Assembly (NCBI GenBank): GCA_049515655.1
Contig: JBEKTW010000023.1
Coordinates: forward strand, 1-54,896
Reading direction: 5' to 3'
Length of the DNA stretch: 54,896 nt
Source of the DNA: JBEKTW01 sp049515655
GTDB taxonomy: Bacteria > Bacteroidota > Ignavibacteria > UBA10030 > SZUA-254
The position numbers and the translations under genes were made by a program. Positions within the stretch are counted from its first letter, which is position 1. Every line of letters begins with the position of its first letter. Below, one piece after another: positions 44,601 through 53,041 of this stretch. The notes beneath the pieces are model-generated. The model was given only the letters and a program-made list of their open reading frames with translations. It ran no database searches and was not told the origin of the DNA.

Positions 44601-46889
44601 ATGGATAATAAAAAAGACGAATTCCTGAAACGGCTTCGGGCGACCTTTCGGATAGAGGCGGAAGAGCATGTCCGCGCGATTTCCGCAGGCCTGATGGAGT
44701 TGGAAAAGACCCCGGCGCTGGAAAGGCGCGCGCAGGTGATAGAAACCATTTTCCGCGAGGCGCACAGCCTTAAAGGTGCGGCCCGCTCTGTGAGTCTGAT
44801 TGACATAGAGTCCATTTGCCAGCCTATGGAGAGCATATTCGCTGCTCTTAAACGGCAGGATATCTCCTTGGCTCCTGTACTGTATGATTTACTTCACCAG
44901 GCAACGGATATGATCACGCAACTCATCGCAGAAACGGGGGAAGAGAGCGCCCCCGCTCTCCGATCGCGTAGCCGGGAGCTGATCCGGCAGCTAAAGGACA
45001 TCTCCACGGGAACCGCGCAATTTGGAAAACACGAAGAACCTGTCCTGGCTACGGCGGCCATTGCAAGTAGAGGCGCAGAGTCCCAGACTGCCGGGGGAAT
45101 TAAGGCCGTGCCAAACTTGACTGTGGAGAAACCGGTTGTCATGGCTGAGACCGTACGGATTCCAACTGCCAGGCTTGACCCGCTTCTACTCCAGGCCGAG
45201 GAAATGATCTCCGTTAAAATAGCCGCAAGTCAACGAGCTGTGGAATTACAGGAGATCAACAATGCACTTGTTTCATGGAAGGCCGAATCGGATACATGGA
45301 AAGCGCGGCAATCCCCTGGACTGGAATGGGACGAGCTATTAGCATGGAATAAGGGGCGCCTGAATGCGCTCCAAAGCCAAGTGGCCGCCGTGATCATGGG
45401 GGCCGAACAGGACCAGCGCGCGATCCGGCACCTGGTGGATGAACACCTGGAGGCGATGAAGAGCGTGTTAATGTTTCCGGTCAGTTTATTGGTAGAGGTC
45501 CTTCCCAAGTTTGCCCGCGATCTTGCGCGCGCCCAGGGCAAAGAAGTGGAACTGTTGATACAAGGCGCAGAAATTGAAATAGACAAGCGCATTCTGGAGG
45601 AATTGAAAGATCCGCTTATCCACCTTGTTCGAAATTGCATTGACCACGGCATTGCAAAGCCCGAAGAACGCACGCGAGAGGGCAAGCAACCCTGCGGAAC
45701 AATCCGGATCACCTTTGTCGCAAAAGACAATCGCTGGATGGAAGTTTCCGTATCGGACGACGGTCCGGGGGTCGCTTTGGACAAAGTCCGGGCGGCGGCG
45801 GTAAAAATGGGCCTGCTTCCGGCGGACGCCGCAAAACATCCCGGGGCTCAGGAGACAGTGCAGCTCATTTTTGTTTCCGGTATGTCAACTAGCCCCATCA
45901 TAACCGACATTTCGGGCCGGGGTCTCGGCCTCGCCATTGTGCGGGAAAAAGTGGAAAAACTCGGTGGAACCGTGTTTGTGGAAAGCCAACCAAGGGCGGG
46001 CACCACATTCCGGTTGTTGCTGCCCATGACACTTGCCACCTTCAGGGGTGTTTTGGTGCGGGCGGGCGAGTTCGTGTTTGTGGTGCCCGCAAGTAATGTC
46101 GAGCGAGTGTTGAGAGTGCGTAAGGAGGACATCAAGACAATTGAAAACCGCGAAACAATCCGGTTGGACGGCCACATACTGCCAATGGCCCGCCTGCGTG
46201 ATACTTTGGAATTGCCTGTCCGGAAAAATGGGTCTGCAGGTTCCAAGACCCCCGGATTCACGGAGGCAAACCACATGCCTGTCATTGTCCTCACCTCCAG
46301 CGAAAAAAGTTTTGCTTTTCTTGTCGATGAAGTCCTGCAGGAACAGGAGGTGCTGGTGAAAGGATTGGGCGCGCAGTTGAAACGCGTGCGCAACATCGCG
46401 GGCGCCACAATTCTTGGAACCGGCAAGGTCGTGCTCGTGCTCAATGTCCAGGACCTGATGAAATCGGCCGTAAGATCAGCTGCAGTTACCCGGAAGGAGA
46501 CGGTTACCGGGTCAGCCCCGGTAAAAACAGGAAGGATCCTCGTGGCCGAAGATTCAATAACGTCGCGCTCACTGCTAAAGAACATCCTGGAAACCGCGGG
46601 CTACCAGGTGGCGACCGCAGTTGACGGGACCGACGCTTTTACCCAGCTCCGCGGCAACGAATTCGATCTGGTGGTATCGGACGTCGATATGCCGAGGATG
46701 AACGGATTTGAACTGACTGCCAAGATTCGAGGTAACAAGAAACTCAGCGATGTACCGATAGTGTTGGTCACGGCACTCGAATCGCGTGAGGACCGGGAGC
46801 GAGGAATCGAAGTCGGTGCAAACGCGTATATCATCAAGAGCAGCTTCGATCAAAGCAATCTGTTGGATGTGATTCACAAACTTCTCTAG
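44601..46889 (+). CDS. cheA: Hybrid CheA kinase with fused receiver (WspE-like)
   Basis: 762 residues. P1/Hpt domain with phospho-acceptor His55 (REAHSLKGAAR), a long region without a clear P2 domain (about 120-270), P3 dimerisation helices, P4 ATPase (VRNCIDHG, DDGPGV, GRGLGLAIV; about 330-480), P5 CheW-like domain (about 480-630) and a C-terminal receiver with Asp694 (LVVSDVDMPRMNG). CheA autophosphorylates in trans on His55 under receptor control. A fused receiver is the WspE arrangement. The gene starts 15 bases after the MCP gene; cheB follows 10 bases later. Confidence 0.95.
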   Translation: MDNKKDEFLKRLRATFRIEAEEHVRAISAGLMELEKTPALERRAQVIETIFREAHSLKGAARSVSLIDIESICQPMESIFAALKRQDISLAPVLYDLLHQATDMITQLIAETGEESAPALRSRSRELIRQLKDISTGTAQFGKHEEPVLATAAIASRGAESQTAGGIKAVPNLTVEKPVVMAETVRIPTARLDPLLLQAEEMISVKIAASQRAVELQEINNALVSWKAESDTWKARQSPGLEWDELLAWNKGRLNALQSQVAAVIMGAEQDQRAIRHLVDEHLEAMKSVLMFPVSLLVEVLPKFARDLARAQGKEVELLIQGAEIEIDKRILEELKDPLIHLVRNCIDHGIAKPEERTREGKQPCGTIRITFVAKDNRWMEVSVSDDGPGVALDKVRAAAVKMGLLPADAAKHPGAQETVQLIFVSGMSTSPIITDISGRGLGLAIVREKVEKLGGTVFVESQPRAGTTFRLLLPMTLATFRGVLVRAGEFVFVVPASNVERVLRVRKEDIKTIENRETIRLDGHILPMARLRDTLELPVRKNGSAGSKTPGFTEANHMPVIVLTSSEKSFAFLVDEVLQEQEVLVKGLGAQLKRVRNIAGATILGTGKVVLVLNVQDLMKSAVRSAAVTRKETVTGSAPVKTGRILVAEDSITSRSLLKNILETAGYQVATAVDGTDAFTQLRGNEFDLVVSDVDMPRMNGFELTAKIRGNKKLSDVPIVLVTALESREDRERGIEVGANAYIIKSSFDQSNLLDVIHKLL

Positions 46890-46899
46890 ACTGGACATC

Positions 46900-47973
46900 A
46901 TGAAGCCAAACCCGATCAAAGTTGTAATTGTGGAAGACTCACCTGTTGCGCAAGAATTCCTGACATACATCCTTTCCTCCGATCCGGAAATAAAGATAGT
47001 CAGCGTTGCCGGTAACGGTATCGAAGCGCTTGAAGCTGTCGCACAGCATCGACCCGATGTCATCACCATGGACATCCATATGCCAGTGATGGACGGTTTT
47101 GAGGCGACCAGGCACATTATGGAAACTCTGCCGACGCCGATTGTCATTGTCAGCGGAAGTACTGGGCCCAATGAAATCAGCTCGACATTTCGCGCGATTG
47201 AAGCCGGTGCATTGGCGGTGGTTCGCCGTCCACCGGGACTCGATCATAATATGTTTGACGCGGCATCAAAGGAACTGATCGAAACGGTGAAATTGATGTC
47301 CGAGGTGAGGGTCGTCAGGCGCATTCCCCGTACAAAGAAAGAGCCCGTTTCGGATCTGGCGACCGTCATGACAATGCCAAAAAGGACCGGAAGTATCCAA
47401 ATTGCTGCGTTCGGAGCCTCAACGGGAGGACCCCTTGTTCTACAAAAGATTTTATCAAGGCTACCGCGGGACCTGCCATTCCCTATTCTCATCGTTCAGC
47501 ATATCGCAGCGGGATTCGTCACTGGTTTTGCTGAGTGGCTTACAAGCACCACCCGTTTTCCACTCCACATTGCTTCGAACGGTGAGTATCCCCTGCCGGC
47601 ACACGGTTATGTTGCCCCGGATGGCTTTCATATGGGAATGAAGAACGGCCCTCATATCGTGCTCAGCGATCATGCATCGGAAAACGGCTTGCGCCCTTCT
47701 GTGGCATATCTCTTTCGCAGCGTCGCTGAATCCTTTGGCCCAAACGCCGTGGGTGTTTTGCTGTCAGGGATGGGGAAAGACGGGGTAGAAGAGCTGAAAC
47801 TCATGAAGGACTCGGGGGCAATCACAATCGCACAAGATGCAGAAAGTTCTGTCGTGCACGGCATGCCTGGCGAGGCTATCAAGTTGAAAGCGGCGACGTA
47901 TGTTCTTTCACCAGAGAACATTGCCGCTATGTTGATTACGTTGTCGAAAGAGAGGAATAGGGAACAATTATGA
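46900..47973 (+). CDS. cheB: CheB methylesterase (WspF-like)
   Basis: 357 residues. Receiver 1-125 with Asp58 (VITMDIHMPVMDG), then the methylesterase domain with Ser174 (FGASTGGP), His201 (IVQHIAAGF) and Asp294 (SGMGKDG). It removes methyl groups from receptor glutamates once phosphorylated by CheA, opposing CheR. In the Wsp system the homologue WspF damps signalling. Its stop overlaps the start of the following hybrid kinase (ATGA), placing that kinase in the operon. Confidence 0.95.
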   Translation: MKPNPIKVVIVEDSPVAQEFLTYILSSDPEIKIVSVAGNGIEALEAVAQHRPDVITMDIHMPVMDGFEATRHIMETLPTPIVIVSGSTGPNEISSTFRAIEAGALAVVRRPPGLDHNMFDAASKELIETVKLMSEVRVVRRIPRTKKEPVSDLATVMTMPKRTGSIQIAAFGASTGGPLVLQKILSRLPRDLPFPILIVQHIAAGFVTGFAEWLTSTTRFPLHIASNGEYPLPAHGYVAPDGFHMGMKNGPHIVLSDHASENGLRPSVAYLFRSVAESFGPNAVGVLLSGMGKDGVEELKLMKDSGAITIAQDAESSVVHGMPGEAIKLKAATYVLSPENIAAMLITLSKERNREQL

Positions 47974-50900
47974 AAACCAAAACGGATTCAGTGCAAGACG
48001 CTCTTGAGATCCTTATCGTTGAGGATAGCCCTACGCAGGCTGAACAATTGCGCTATATCCTAGAGCAGCGCCGCTACAAAGTTCTTGTGGCTGACAGCGG
48101 CAAGAAAGCCCTTGCCCTGCTGGCCGATCACAAAGCGTCATTGGTCATCACTGACATCGTTATGCCGGAGATGAACGGCTACGAACTCTGCAAACAGATC
48201 AAATTGGATGATGGCAATCGGGACATTCCTGTAATTCTGCTGACTTCGTTATCTAACTCTGAGGATGTTCTCGAAGGGTTAGCGTGTGGAGCCGACAATT
48301 TCATCACCAAACCATACAGCGAAGATTTCCTTTTGCTGCACGTTGAACAGATCCTTGCCAACAGAAAATTGCGCAAGAATGAGCGCGTGCGCGTTGGAGT
48401 GGAAATCATGTTCGGCGGAAAAAGGCGTTTTGTCACGGCAGACCAACAGCAAATGCTCGGCTTGCTCATTTCCACCTACGAGGCCGCCGTCTTAAAGAAC
48501 AGAGAACTCGTTCAAACCCAGAACGAGCTGAAATTATTGAACGAGCAACTGGAAGAGAAAGTCGAGAAGAGGACTGCGGCGCTTACTGAAGAGGTCGCCC
48601 TGCGCAAACAAGCTGAGACACGCATAAAAAAGCAAAACCGGGTCTATGCGGTTTTGAGCAACGTCAATCAGACAATTGTTCGGGCACACGATACTGGCCA
48701 GCTCTTCAAAGATATTTGCCGAATAGCAGTTGAAGATGGAGAATTTCAGTCCGCCTGGATTGGAATTGTGAATTCTAATACAAAGAGACTTGATATTGTC
48801 GAATCCATGGGAATGTCTGAAGATTATCAGCCCGGAAATCATATTGACATGAAGGATACGACGTGGCATCAGACTCCAGCAGCGATAGCACTTCAGTCAG
48901 GAAAACATTGTGTTTTGAATGAGGTTGTGAACGATGCCCTTGCCTCCAATAGGCGAAAGGATAACTTACCGTTCGGATGCAAATCGGTTGCTTCGTTCCC
49001 GATAAAAGTGTTTGGCGGTCTGAGCGGTGTTATCAGCCTCTCTTCAACTCAAGTAGCATTCTTTGATGAGGAGGAAATCAAGTTGCTTGATGAAATGGCA
49101 ATGGATATATCATTCGCGATTGAATTCATTCAGCAGGAAGCCGAGCGCAAGCGGGCGGAGAAATCACTGAAAGAATCCGAAGAGAAATTCAGAACTCTTG
49201 CGGACCAGTCGCCCAATATGATCTTCATCTATAAAAACGGCAGAATCGTGTACGCAAATGCGCGATGCGAAGAGATTATGGGATATACGAAAGAGGAGGC
49301 TTATTCTCCGGGTTTTGACCCTCTGACATTATTTGCGCCGGAGTATCGAGAGAAGGTAGCCGGGAACATCCTCGAACGTCTGGCGGGCAGGGAGTCCCTG
49401 CCATACGATTGCGCCATTGTAACGAAGGAAGGGAAAAGAGTTGAGGCGATTCTTTCGCCGAAGTTGATTACGTACGAGAATGGCAAGGCTATTCTCAGCT
49501 CGATAACCGACATCACCGAGCGCAAGCGAACGGAGAGGGAAATCTCAATGCTTGCCTTTGCCTTGAAAAGCATCAATGAGTGTGTGAGCATTACTGATAC
49601 GGATAACACCATTCTTTTTGTTAACCAGTCTTTCTTGGAAACATATGGTTACCGTGAAAATGAGCTCCTCGGAAATAATATGAGTATCGTCAGTTCACCA
49701 AAAAATTCCCCGGAGATCATTGGAGATATTCTTTCGTCGACTATGCGTCGAGGATGGCATGGTGAAATATGGAATCGAAGGAAGGATGGCACAGAATTTC
49801 CCATTTCCCTATCTACAACGATTATTCGTAGCGAGGGTGCGCAGCCCATTGGTCTTATCGGGATCGCAACCGATATTACCGAGCGGAAGCGCGCTGAGGA
49901 GGCGCTAAAAGAGTCAGAAGCTAAGTTCCAGGCTTTTTTCGATAACGCTAGCGACGGGATGTTTGTTGTTGACCTGAAGGCTCGAAAGTTCTTCATGTGT
50001 AATGCCACGTGTGCAAAAATGCTGGGCTATGCCCAAGAGCAGTTTTCGAATCTGGATATCGCCGATATACATCCTGGGGAGGACATGCCTTTTATATACG
50101 AGCAGATCGGGAAGTTCAGCAGAGGAGAAGAGGGTACTCGTAGTGACATTCGCTTCAAGCGAAAAGACGGAAGTATTTTTGCCTCAGATCTTAGCCCTGG
50201 CCTTGTAACAATTGCTGAGAACAAATATTTACTTATTATCTTTAAAGATATCACCGAGCGCAAGCGCTCGGAAGAAGCACTCCGCAAGTCCGAGGAACAG
50301 TACCGCACGCTGTTCGAAGAGTCGATAGACACAGTGTTTACCTCCACGCCGACAGGGGAATTCACGGATATCAACCCTGCAGGGGTTAAACTGTTCGGCT
50401 ACGGCTCGAAAGAGGAAATGTTAAATCTGCGCGCTGTGGGTGATTTGTTCTGGAAACCGGGCGACAGGGAGAGATATCTGGCGGCAATGGCGACGCAGGG
50501 ATTTGTGAAAGATCATGAACTGGAGTGTAAGACAAAAGATGGGAAGAAGATTATCGTCCTTGAGACTGCAATTGCCGTCCGCGGCAACAGCGGAAAAATC
50601 GTAGCACACCGAGGTATCCTGCGCGACATCACGGTGCAGAAGCGTCTTGAGAAGGAATTCCTGCGCGCGCAGAGGATGGAAAGTATCGGAACCCTCGCCG
50701 GGGGGGTTGCGCATGACATCAATAATGTGCTGGCGCCAATAATGATGGCAGTTGAAATACTCCAGACGAAATTTCCCGACGAAGAGAGTACGCGCATTCT
50801 CCATACTCTTGCGACGAGTGCAAAACGAGGGTCGGATATTGTGAAACAAATCCTGGCCTTCGGTCGCGGCGTCGAAGGCGAACGCATTGTCATCCAGCCA

Positions 50901-51794
50901 AAGCATGTCATCCGGGAAATTCAAGATATTGCCACCGAGACGTTCCCGAAGTCGATCCATATCAAGCCCAACATCCCGAACAATCTCTGGACGATTCTTT
51001 CAGACCCAACCCAAATACATCAGGTGTTATTGAATATCTGTGTAAATGCGAGGGATGCGATGCCGAAAGGGGGAACGCTGACCATTTCTTCGGAAAATGT
51101 TATGCTGGATGAATTCTTTGCCGCTTCGAATAGAGAAGCGAAGCCAGGGCCCTACGTCGTCGTGACCATAACCGATACCGGGACGGGCATTCCCCCCGGA
51201 ATTCTTGAACGGATCTTCGACCCGTTCTTCACCACAAAAGAGATTGGAAAAGGTACCGGGCTTGGCCTCTCAACGGCGCTCGGCATCGTGAAAAGTCACG
51301 GCGGATTCATCGATGTCCACGGTGCGCCGGGGCAAGGAACGAGCTTCAAAGTCTACCTCCCGGCACAAATGAAGGAACAGGAAGCCGTCACAGAAAAAGA
51401 ACTTCCGGAACTCCCGCTTGGGAATGGCGAGCTGATCCTTGTCGTTGACGATGAAGCGTCCATCAGCGAAATCGCAAAATTAACCCTTGAGGCAAACGGA
51501 TACCAGGCCGTGACTGCAAACGACGGCGTGGAAGCAGTAACAATCTGCGCCCGGGATAAGGGCACAATCAGATTAGTCCTCATGGACATGAATATGCCGG
51601 TGATGGATGGCCCCGCGACGATTCGCGCCCTGCGGATGATGAAGATAAACGCGAAGATCGTCGCGACGAGCGGTGCATCGGGGGGGGATGAGACCATGAT
51701 GGAATCGATCCCCGGAGTGCATGCGTTTTTGAAAAAGCCGTACACTGCCGAAAAGTTACTGACAACCCTGCATGATGTCCTGAACGAGGGATAG
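47970..51794 (+). CDS. REC-GAF-PAS(4)-hybrid kinase-REC, operon output
   Basis: 1274 residues, soluble. N-terminal receiver (1-130, Asp62 in LVITDIVMPEMNG, Lys-Pro in ITKPYSE), a coiled linker (about 165-210), GAF (about 215-390), four PAS domains (395-515, 520-640, 643-765, 765-890), HisKA (GGVAHDINNVL, His about 915), HATPase_c (NARDAMPKGG, DTGTGIP, GKGTGLGLS) and a C-terminal receiver (about 1155-1274). In Wsp operons this place belongs to a REC-GGDEF diguanylate cyclase. Here the receiver that CheA would phosphorylate is fused to another kinase. Its ATG overlaps the cheB stop. Closely related to the kinase at 35389 in PAS 3 and in the last receiver. Confidence 0.93.
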   Translation: MKTKTDSVQDALEILIVEDSPTQAEQLRYILEQRRYKVLVADSGKKALALLADHKASLVITDIVMPEMNGYELCKQIKLDDGNRDIPVILLTSLSNSEDVLEGLACGADNFITKPYSEDFLLLHVEQILANRKLRKNERVRVGVEIMFGGKRRFVTADQQQMLGLLISTYEAAVLKNRELVQTQNELKLLNEQLEEKVEKRTAALTEEVALRKQAETRIKKQNRVYAVLSNVNQTIVRAHDTGQLFKDICRIAVEDGEFQSAWIGIVNSNTKRLDIVESMGMSEDYQPGNHIDMKDTTWHQTPAAIALQSGKHCVLNEVVNDALASNRRKDNLPFGCKSVASFPIKVFGGLSGVISLSSTQVAFFDEEEIKLLDEMAMDISFAIEFIQQEAERKRAEKSLKESEEKFRTLADQSPNMIFIYKNGRIVYANARCEEIMGYTKEEAYSPGFDPLTLFAPEYREKVAGNILERLAGRESLPYDCAIVTKEGKRVEAILSPKLITYENGKAILSSITDITERKRTEREISMLAFALKSINECVSITDTDNTILFVNQSFLETYGYRENELLGNNMSIVSSPKNSPEIIGDILSSTMRRGWHGEIWNRRKDGTEFPISLSTTIIRSEGAQPIGLIGIATDITERKRAEEALKESEAKFQAFFDNASDGMFVVDLKARKFFMCNATCAKMLGYAQEQFSNLDIADIHPGEDMPFIYEQIGKFSRGEEGTRSDIRFKRKDGSIFASDLSPGLVTIAENKYLLIIFKDITERKRSEEALRKSEEQYRTLFEESIDTVFTSTPTGEFTDINPAGVKLFGYGSKEEMLNLRAVGDLFWKPGDRERYLAAMATQGFVKDHELECKTKDGKKIIVLETAIAVRGNSGKIVAHRGILRDITVQKRLEKEFLRAQRMESIGTLAGGVAHDINNVLAPIMMAVEILQTKFPDEESTRILHTLATSAKRGSDIVKQILAFGRGVEGERIVIQPKHVIREIQDIATETFPKSIHIKPNIPNNLWTILSDPTQIHQVLLNICVNARDAMPKGGTLTISSENVMLDEFFAASNREAKPGPYVVVTITDTGTGIPPGILERIFDPFFTTKEIGKGTGLGLSTALGIVKSHGGFIDVHGAPGQGTSFKVYLPAQMKEQEAVTEKELPELPLGNGELILVVDDEASISEIAKLTLEANGYQAVTANDGVEAVTICARDKGTIRLVLMDMNMPVMDGPATIRALRMMKINAKIVATSGASGGDETMMESIPGVHAFLKKPYTAEKLLTTLHDVLNEG

Positions 51795-51858
51795 GAATGC
51801 GCTCATGGGAATTTGGGAAATGGTAATGTCTCAGTTTGAAGTCGGGTCGTCTTCAGAC

Positions 51859-51904
51859 CCCCTCTTTAATTCTCCCCCTTAGTAAGGGGGAGAAACAGAG
51901 GGGG
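51859..51904. repeat. Dispersed hairpin repeat, family 2
   Basis: A perfect CTCCCCCTTA-G-TAAGGGGGAG core inside outer CCCCCTC/GAGGGGG arms. The same core and 3' arm ('gggggagaa.aca.gagggggt') occur at 52853-52945 and 54456-54550. Confidence 0.8.
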
Positions 51905-52130
51905 TACTGGAGCGTGAGCGAAGGATGAGGTCTATGATGCACAAAAGAATACTCATGGTGTATTACAAGCGATCTTCGAAAAAATCCACGAGCGATTATG
52001 CGATGAGACCCCATGACGTGTTGGCAGATCGCGGTAATGGACAAAGAGATTTACTGACTTGTTTATGAACTTTACGTATTGATGGAAAAACAAGCCACAA
52101 CATCCTCTCCTTTGAGGAGAGGATTTCAGC

Positions 52131-52167
52131 CAGGCTTGAGCCGAAGGCTCATCCGCCTCTGGCGCAA
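52131..52167. repeat. REP-like hairpin, family 3
   Basis: Contains GAGCCGAAGGCTC and GCCTCTGGC. Its reverse complement matches 'gcgccaga...ggcggatgagcct' in the left arm of the palindrome at 32038-32193. Confidence 0.6.
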
Positions 52168-52236
52168 GAGGTGAGGTCTATTATAGTGAACGAACGATGA
52201 AGTTTCATTCATTCTCTATTCTGAGGTCACAATATA

Positions 52237-52821
52237 ATGATCAGTGATTATCTGAAACTGGCGGACAAATTCATTCTTCGGAACGATTTCGATGCCGCGG
52301 AATACGAGGTCAACAAGGCTCTCAAGCTCGACCCGGGAAATAGATACGCTCTCGCGTACCTGGATCGTGTCCGGCATTTTCGGCAACAGTATGACGAGAA
52401 AAGAAAATCCGAGAAGAAAGGTCGAATCGTCATTATCGATGACGAACGGGACTATGTCGATATGCTGCGGTTATTGCTTTCAATTGCGGGGTATGAAGTG
52501 GTGACTGCTTTTTCACCGGAGGAAGCGATGAAGAAACTTCCCTCAAGTGTTCCAGACCTTATCCTGTGCGATATACATTTCGACAACTCGGAGTTGGACG
52601 GTTTCTCCGTGTACGAGCACGTCCGCACAATGCCGGAGCTCCTTGCCGTTCCGTTTATCTTCATCACGGGAGTGAAGGATGAAAAGATTCATACTTCAAG
52701 CCTTGAAATTGGGGTCGACAGCTTTATCGTCAAGCCCTTCAGCAGCGATATGTTGCTGGCGGCGATAGAAGGGAAGATCAAAAGATTCGGTGACTTGAAG
52801 AAGACAGGCAAAGATCGATGA
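52237..52821 (+). CDS. TPR-like receiver protein
   Basis: 194 residues. A TPR-like helical pair (1-55: FILRNDFDAAEYEVNKALKL, NRYALAYLDRV) is joined by a short charged linker to a receiver (about 62-190): acidic pair in VIIDDERD, Asp112 (LILCDIHFDNSELDG), Lys-Pro in IVKPFSSDMLL. The loop after Asp112 is longer than usual, as in the receiver of the coiled-coil protein at 6745, and both end 'LLA.IEGK.KR'. Its first 21 residues are also the head of the chimeric ORF at 39787. The upstream leader shows no strong ribosome-binding site. The role is unknown; a protein-interaction adaptor is inferred. Confidence 0.88.
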   Translation: MISDYLKLADKFILRNDFDAAEYEVNKALKLDPGNRYALAYLDRVRHFRQQYDEKRKSEKKGRIVIIDDERDYVDMLRLLLSIAGYEVVTAFSPEEAMKKLPSSVPDLILCDIHFDNSELDGFSVYEHVRTMPELLAVPFIFITGVKDEKIHTSSLEIGVDSFIVKPFSSDMLLAAIEGKIKRFGDLKKTGKDR

Positions 52822-52852
52822 ACGGCCGGTCGCATCTTTCGACCCCACCTTC

Positions 52853-52945
52853 CGTCCTCCCCTTGGTAAGGGGAGGAAACTTCTCCCCCTTTTTCAAGGG
52901 GGAGAATACAAGAGGGGGTCAGGCATGGACGACACGATTCGAACT
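52853..52945. repeat. Family 2 repeat, left copy flanking the sigma-54 activator
   Basis: CCTCCCC-ttggtaa-GGGGAGG, then 'aaactt', then CTCCCCCTTTTTCAAGGGGGAG, 'aatacaagagggggtcagg' and 'catggacgacacgattcgaac'. The copy at 54456-54550 has the same order in the same orientation. Confidence 0.85.
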
Positions 52946-53041
52946 GAGGCACTGCCGACCCGATGTACCGATTGGAGATATGAACGGAGCACACCCCGAA
53001 TATCATCGGAGGCCGATAACGACAATCACGGAGAATTGCTC

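Larger units (their letters stand above)
51795..52236. other. Spacer with three hairpin repeats
   Basis: No gene is seen. It holds ccccctc...CTCCCCCTTA-G-TAAGGGGGAG...gaggggg (51859-51904), a possible terminator-like structure after the kinase though without a T-run; ATCCTCTCC...GGAGAGGAT (52102-52124); and 'gagccgaaggctcatccgcctctggcgc' (52131-52167), an inverted match to part of the palindrome at 32038. Confidence 0.65.

Noticed and set aside
52925..53041. N-terminal extension of the sigma-54 activator
   Set aside because: The upstream start lies within a dispersed repeat, while GGAG and a normal receiver start are found at 53042.
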